DNA from: Entomohabitans teleogrylli
GTDB lineage: Bacteria; Pseudomonadota; Gammaproteobacteria; Enterobacterales; Enterobacteriaceae
DNA: 64,000 nt
NCBI RefSeq assembly: GCF_001484765.1
Contig: NZ_LLXO01000029.1
Span: forward strand, 1 to 64,000
Reading direction: 5' to 3'
How positions within the stretch are numbered: the first letter of the stretch is position 1; every line of letters starts with the position of its first letter. The translations under genes and the position numbers were made by a program. Of this stretch, positions 59,485 through 64,000 are shown in pieces. The notes beneath the pieces are model-generated. The model did not search any database and was not told the DNA's origin. It saw nothing but the letters and a program-made list of their open reading frames with translations.

Positions 59485-61344
59485 GTGCCCCACAGCCATG
59501 AACTGCCGGACGAACAAATCCTGTCCGTTAGCGACCTGAACGTCAGCTTTCCCCAACAGCAGCAGGTGACGACCGCGGTGCGCCAGCTCTCTTTTACCCT
59601 GCGGCGCGGCGAGACGCTGGCGATTGTCGGCGAGTCCGGTTCGGGCAAATCGGTGACGGCGCTGGCGCTGATGCGTCTGCTGTCCGCGAGTGACAGCCAG
59701 GTAGACAGCGGCCAGCTGTTGCTGAGGCGGCGCAATAAAGAGGTGGTCGATCTGCGGGAGCTCAGCGGCGCGGAGATGTGCCAGGTGCGCGGCGCCGATA
59801 TGGCGATGATTTTTCAGGAGCCGATGACCTCCCTTAATCCGGTGTTTGCGGTAGGAGAACAAATCGCCGAGTCGATTCGCCTGCACCAGGGACTGGGGCG
59901 CGAAGAAGCCATGCGCGAAGCGCAGCGTATGCTGGAACTGGTGCGGATCCCCGAAGCGCATATGATGCTCAAGCGTTATCCACACCAGCTTTCCGGGGGA
60001 ATGCGCCAGCGGGTGATGATCGCCATGGCGCTCTCCTGTCGTCCGGCGGTGCTGATTGCCGACGAACCGACCACGGCGCTGGATGTTACTATTCAGGCGC
60101 AGATTCTGCAGTTGATCCGCGTGCTGCAGCAGGAAATGTCCATGGGAGTGATTTTTATCACTCATGACATGGGCGTGGTGGCCAATATGGCCGATCGGGT
60201 GTTGGTGATGTACCACGGCGAGGCGGTGGAGACCGGCAGCGCGGAGCAGATTTTCAACCACCCGCAACATCCTTATACCCAAAAGTTGTTGGCTGCGGTG
60301 CCGCGCCTGGGGGCGATGCGCGGTAGCGATTTGCCGCGCCGCTTTCCGCTGCCCGGCGAGCAGGGGACGTCCGACGCGCCGCTGGCGGCCCCTGACAAGC
60401 GAACACCGATCCTCGAAGTTCGCGATCTGGTGACCCGCTTCCCGCTGCGCAGCGGTATCCTTAACCGGGTCACCCGGGAAGTGCATGCGGTGGAGCATGT
60501 CAGCTTCGATCTCTATCCCGGAGAGACGCTGGCGCTGGTGGGGGAATCCGGCTGCGGTAAGTCCACTACCGGCCGGGCATTGCTGCGCCTGGTGGAGACC
60601 CAGGGCGGTTCGATTACCTTCAACGGCCAGCGTATTGATACTCTGTCCGGCGCCCGGTTACAGCACCTGCGGCGCAATATTCAGTTTATCTTCCAGGATC
60701 CTTACGCTTCGCTGGACCCGCGCCTGACGGTGGGGTATTCGATTATGGAGCCGCTGTTGATCCACGGCGTCGCCCGGGGGGAAGCCGCGCGCCAGAGAGT
60801 GGCCTGGCTGCTGGAGCGGGTTGGCCTGTCGCCGGAGCACGCACAGCGCTACCCCCACGAATTTTCCGGCGGCCAGCGCCAGCGTATCTGCATCGCCCGG
60901 GCGCTGGCCCTCAATCCGCAGGTGGTGATCGCCGATGAATCCGTTTCGGCGCTGGATGTGTCGATCCGCGCGCAAATTATTAATCTGCTGCTCGATTTGC
61001 AGCAGGAGTTTGGTATTGCTTTCTTATTTATTTCCCACGATATGGCCGTGGTTGAGCGGATCAGCCACCGGGTGGCGGTGATGTATCTTGGCCAGATTGT
61101 CGAGATGGGGCCGCGCCGGGCGGTATTTGAAAATCCTCAGCACCCCTATACCCGCAAGCTGATGGCGGCGGTGCCGGTGGCCGATCCGGGCCACCGTCGC
61201 CACCAGGGGATTTTATTGTCAGATGAGTTGCCGAGCGCCGTTCGCAAGGTGGGGGATAATCCGGCTGTTGCGCCGCTGGTCGCCGTTGGGCCGGGGCATT
61301 ACGTGGCCCGCCATCCGGTTGGGATGGCGGGTAAGCATGTTTAG
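59485..61344 (+). CDS. gsiA: Glutathione ABC transporter ATPase GsiA
   Basis: Fused pair of ABC ATPases of 619 residues that power glutathione uptake. The GTG at 59485 is chosen because of the AAAGGAGG site that overlaps the iaaA stop; the open frame extends far into iaaA without homology. Walker A sites are GESGSGKSV and GESGCGKST, signatures LSGGMRQR and FSGGQRQR, Walker B with DEPTTALD and DESVSALD. It is first in gsiABCD. Confidence 0.97.
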   Translation: MPHSHELPDEQILSVSDLNVSFPQQQQVTTAVRQLSFTLRRGETLAIVGESGSGKSVTALALMRLLSASDSQVDSGQLLLRRRNKEVVDLRELSGAEMCQVRGADMAMIFQEPMTSLNPVFAVGEQIAESIRLHQGLGREEAMREAQRMLELVRIPEAHMMLKRYPHQLSGGMRQRVMIAMALSCRPAVLIADEPTTALDVTIQAQILQLIRVLQQEMSMGVIFITHDMGVVANMADRVLVMYHGEAVETGSAEQIFNHPQHPYTQKLLAAVPRLGAMRGSDLPRRFPLPGEQGTSDAPLAAPDKRTPILEVRDLVTRFPLRSGILNRVTREVHAVEHVSFDLYPGETLALVGESGCGKSTTGRALLRLVETQGGSITFNGQRIDTLSGARLQHLRRNIQFIFQDPYASLDPRLTVGYSIMEPLLIHGVARGEAARQRVAWLLERVGLSPEHAQRYPHEFSGGQRQRICIARALALNPQVVIADESVSALDVSIRAQIINLLLDLQQEFGIAFLFISHDMAVVERISHRVAVMYLGQIVEMGPRRAVFENPQHPYTRKLMAAVPVADPGHRRHQGILLSDELPSAVRKVGDNPAVAPLVAVGPGHYVARHPVGMAGKHV

Positions 61345-61390
61345 CGCCGGCCGTCAGGCCAGCATACAGGCAGGGACTTACAGGAGAATA

Positions 61391-62932
61391 ATGATGAAAC
61401 ACAACGCAATACGTTACGGGATGATCGCGGCGGGACTGGCATGCGCCATGATGGCCGCTCCGGCTCTGGCTGCCAAAGATGTGGTGGTGGCGGTAGGTTC
61501 GAACTTTACGACACTCGACCCCTATGACGCCAACGATACCCTTTCTCAGGCAGTGGCGAAGTCTTTCTACCAGGGGTTGTTTGGCCTTGATAAGGACATG
61601 AAGATCAAAAATGTCCTCGCCGAGAGCTATACCGTTTCTGATGACGGGCTGACTTATACCATCAAACTGCATTCCGGGGTGAAGTTCCAGGACGGTAGCG
61701 ACTTTAACGCTGCGGCGGTGAAGGTGAATCTCGATCGGGCCAGTAATCCGGATAACCACCTCAAGCGTTACAACCTGTACCGCAATATCGCCAGCACCGA
61801 AGTGGTCGATCCTGGGACGGTGAAAATTGTGCTGACGTCGCCATTCTCGGCCTTTATCAATATCCTGGCCCACCCGGCCACGGCGATGATCTCCCCGGCG
61901 GCGCTGGAAAAATACGGCAAGGAGATCGGTTTCCATCCGGTAGGCACCGGGCCGTATGAGCTGGTGACCTGGAATCAGACCGATTTTGTGAAGGTGAAGA
62001 AGTTTGACGGCTACTGGCAGCCGGGCCTGCCGAAGCTGGATTCCATCACCTGGCGTCCGGTGGTGGACAATAATACCCGGGCGGCGATGCTGCAAACCGG
62101 GGAGGCGAACATGGCGTTCCCGATCCCCTTCGAACAGGCGGCGGTACTGGAAAAGAACCCGAAACTGGAACTGGTGGCCTCGCCGTCGATAATGCAGCGC
62201 TATATCAGTATGAACGTGACGCAAAAACCGTTCGATAACCCGAAAGTGCGCGAGGCGCTGAACTACGCCATCAACCGCCAGGCGCTGGTGAAGGTGGCGT
62301 TTGCCGGTTTCGCGACCCCGGCTACCGGCGTGTTGCCGCCGGCCATCGCTTACTCGCAAAGTTATCAGCCCTGGCCTTACGACCCGGCGAAAGCCCGGGA
62401 ACTGCTGAAAGAAGCCGGATATCCCGACGGCTTTACCACTACGTTGTGGTCTTCCCATAACCACAGTACCGCTCAGAAAGTGTTGCAGTTTACCCAACAG
62501 CAACTGGCGCAGATTGGCGTAAAAGTTCAGGTTACCGCCATGGATGCCGGCCAGCGTGCGGCGCAGGTGGAAGGCAAAGGGCAGAAAGAGAGCGGCGTGC
62601 GCATGTTCTATACCGGCTGGACAGCGTCCACCGGGGAAGCGGACTGGGCGCTGTCGCCGCTGTTCGCCACGCGCAACTGGCCGCCGACACTGTTCAACAC
62701 CGCGTTTTACAGTAATCCGCAGGTGGACAGCGATCTGGCTGATGCGCTGAAAACCACCAGCGGCGAAGAGAAAGCGCGACTGTATAAAGATGCTCAGGAT
62801 ATCATCTGGAAAGAGTCGCCGTGGATCCCGCTGGTGGTGGAAAAACTGGTGTCCGCCCACAGTAAAAATCTCAGCGGTTTTTATGTGATGCCGGATACCG
62901 GGTTCAGTTTTGAGGACGCTGATCTCAACTGA
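61391..62932 (+). CDS. gsiB: Glutathione-binding periplasmic protein GsiB
   Basis: DppA/OppA-family binding protein of 513 residues; ATG 61391 follows AGGAG. The signal peptide ends at ALA|AKD near residue 25. Family blocks are [30 protein letters not shown] and [20 protein letters not shown]. It delivers glutathione to GsiCD. A hairpin follows before gsiC. Confidence 0.97.
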   Translation: MMKHNAIRYGMIAAGLACAMMAAPALAAKDVVVAVGSNFTTLDPYDANDTLSQAVAKSFYQGLFGLDKDMKIKNVLAESYTVSDDGLTYTIKLHSGVKFQDGSDFNAAAVKVNLDRASNPDNHLKRYNLYRNIASTEVVDPGTVKIVLTSPFSAFINILAHPATAMISPAALEKYGKEIGFHPVGTGPYELVTWNQTDFVKVKKFDGYWQPGLPKLDSITWRPVVDNNTRAAMLQTGEANMAFPIPFEQAAVLEKNPKLELVASPSIMQRYISMNVTQKPFDNPKVREALNYAINRQALVKVAFAGFATPATGVLPPAIAYSQSYQPWPYDPAKARELLKEAGYPDGFTTTLWSSHNHSTAQKVLQFTQQQLAQIGVKVQVTAMDAGQRAAQVEGKGQKESGVRMFYTGWTASTGEADWALSPLFATRNWPPTLFNTAFYSNPQVDSDLADALKTTSGEEKARLYKDAQDIIWKESPWIPLVVEKLVSAHSKNLSGFYVMPDTGFSFEDADLN

Positions 62933-62950
62933 CGGTGTGAAATGAAGCGG

Positions 62951-62971
62951 GGCCGGGGCGTTCCCCCGGCC
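62951..62971 (+). terminator. Hairpin between gsiB and gsiC
   Basis: GGCCGGGG and CCCCGGCC with a 5-base loop, no T tract. It more likely protects the gsiB mRNA end or sets relative levels than fully stops transcription. Confidence 0.45.
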
Positions 62972-63022
62972 ATCCGGCGTCGGCAACAGGGAGTCGCCGG
63001 TACGCGAGAGAAAAGGTCGTAC

Positions 63023-63943
63023 ATGCTTAATTATTTTTTAAAGCGCCTGCTGGGGTTGATCCCGACGCTGCTGATTGTGGCGGTGCTGGTGTTTTTATTC
63101 GTTCACTTACTGCCCGGCGACCCGGCGCGCCTGATTGCCGGTCCGGAAGCTGACGCCATGGTGGTGGAACTGGTGCGCCGGCAACTGGGGCTCGATCAGC
63201 CGCTGTGGGTACAATTCTGGCATTTTATCAGTAATGCCGTGCAGGGGGATTTTGGCATCTCTATGGCCTCCCGGCGGCCGGTATCGGAAGAGATCGCCAT
63301 CCGTTTTATGCCGACCCTGTGGCTGACGCTGTCCAGCATGGTCTGGGCGACGCTGTTCGGCCTTGGCGCCGGGATCGCCGCCGCCGTATGGCGCAACCGC
63401 TGGCCGGATCGGCTGGGCATGACCCTGGCGGTTTCCGGTATCTCGTTCCCGGCTTTTGCGCTGGGTATGGTACTGATGCAAATTTTCTCGGTCGAATTAG
63501 GCTGGCTTCCCACCGTCGGGGCGGATAGCTGGCGGCACTATATTCTGCCGTCAATCACCCTTGGCGCGGCAGTGGCGGCGGTCATGGCGCGTTTTACCCG
63601 GGCGGCGTTTGTCGATGTGTTGCAGGAAGACTATATGCGTACTGCCCGGGCCAAAGGGGTACCGGAGCGGCGGGTGATTATCAAACACGGGCTGCGCAAC
63701 GCTCTGATTCCGGTGGTAACCATGATGGGGCTGCAGTTTGGGTTTCTGCTCGGCGGGTCTATTGTAGTGGAGAAAGTGTTTAACTGGCCGGGACTCGGAC
63801 GTCTGTTGGTGGATTCAGTGGAAATGCGTGACTACCCGGTGATTCAGGCGGAAGTTTTGCTGTTTTCCCTCGAGTTTATTCTTATCAACTTAGTGGTGGA
63901 CATGTTGTATGCCGCCATTAACCCGGCGATCAGGTATAAATAA
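63023..63943 (+). CDS. gsiC: Glutathione ABC transporter permease GsiC
   Basis: DppB-type permease of 306 residues from ATG 63023 ([11 protein letters not shown]), as in E. coli; upstream in-frame start 62942 is in the intercistronic hairpin. It has six hydrophobic segments and the EAA-type motif [20 protein letters not shown]. It pairs with GsiD, whose start follows the stop directly. Confidence 0.97.
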   Translation: MLNYFLKRLLGLIPTLLIVAVLVFLFVHLLPGDPARLIAGPEADAMVVELVRRQLGLDQPLWVQFWHFISNAVQGDFGISMASRRPVSEEIAIRFMPTLWLTLSSMVWATLFGLGAGIAAAVWRNRWPDRLGMTLAVSGISFPAFALGMVLMQIFSVELGWLPTVGADSWRHYILPSITLGAAVAAVMARFTRAAFVDVLQEDYMRTARAKGVPERRVIIKHGLRNALIPVVTMMGLQFGFLLGGSIVVEKVFNWPGLGRLLVDSVEMRDYPVIQAEVLLFSLEFILINLVVDMLYAAINPAIRYK

Positions 63944-63944
63944 T

Positions 63945-64000
63945 ATGGCTCTGTTTAACTGGCGCCGTAAGGCAATACTGAACAGCATGCCGGTCGTGAC
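63945..64000 (+). CDS. gsiD: Glutathione ABC transporter permease GsiD, 5' end only
   Basis: The ATG at 63945 begins one base after the gsiC stop; the 18 visible codons read MALFNWRRKAILNSMPVV, matching the start of E. coli GsiD. The gene is cut by the window edge. Confidence 0.92.
   Translation, partial: MALFNWRRKAILNSMPVV

Noticed and set aside
59401-60498. A 365-codon open frame antisense to iaaA/gsiA
   Set aside because: Shadow of a conserved gene pair with no recognisable domain or ribosome site.
61061-62986. A 641-codon open frame antisense to gsiA/gsiB
   Set aside because: It is the reverse complement of two well-supported genes, is His/Arg/Gln-rich as antisense frames in GC-rich DNA usually are, and has no start site or motif.

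Overview
The window is chromosomal DNA from a member of the Enterobacteriaceae. From position 12014 to the right edge the gene order follows the E. coli K-12 17-18 min region (yvcK, moaABCDE, ybhL, ybhN, clsB, ybhP, ybhQ, ybhRSFG-cecR, rhlE, dinG, ybiB, ybiJ, rlmF, ybiO, glnQPH, dps, rhtA, ompX, opgE, mntS, mntR, ybiR, ldtB, ybiT, moeB, moeA, iaaA, gsiABCD). Protein lengths and motifs agree closely with E. coli, but the sequence is clearly not E. coli. I cannot fix the genus from sequence alone. No rRNA or tRNA gene was recognised.

Left accessory region (1-12013). The window opens inside a very large inverse-autotransporter (invasin/intimin-like) gene made of tandem Ig-like domains, two of them almost identical. 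It is followed by a detached remnant of a second C-terminal domain. Two unrecognised membrane proteins, a two-gene RND efflux unit (adaptor and pump, no outer-membrane channel) and a DMT/EamA exporter come next. Then there is a DinB-like protein, a decayed EamA/AraC fusion remnant, and a small DUF6506-like protein. The region ends with two degenerate sequences that look like type I-E CRISPR repeats, lying back to back next to yvcK with no spacer and no cas genes.

Core region (12014-44927). The molybdopterin operon moaABCDE is preceded by a Moco-type leader RNA and candidate FNR and ModE boxes. The cecR-ybhGFSR efflux operon has a perfect 20-bp palindromic operator. dinG has a LexA-like box. 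The glutamine importer glnHPQ has sigma-54/NtrC-like elements and tandem terminators. The small protein gene mntS is divergent from mntR across two MntR-like boxes. Compared with E. coli, hcxB, ybiI, ybiX, fiu and mcbA are absent between ybiB and rlmF, and a flavin-reductase gene is present.

Fimbrial island (about 44928-53464). A complete type-1-like chaperone-usher operon (major pilin, FimI-like, chaperone, usher, two minor pilins, FimH-like adhesin) with its own LuxR-type regulator sits between ybiR and ldtB, which are neighbours in E. coli. An AT-rich leader before the regulator holds a perfect CRP consensus site and a long inverted repeat. The adhesin has an almost FimH-identical pilin domain but a lectin domain that has lost several mannose-pocket residues.

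Right region (53486-64000). ldtB, ybiT, the moeA-moeB pair, iaaA and the glutathione importer operon gsiABC follow, and gsiD is cut by the window edge.
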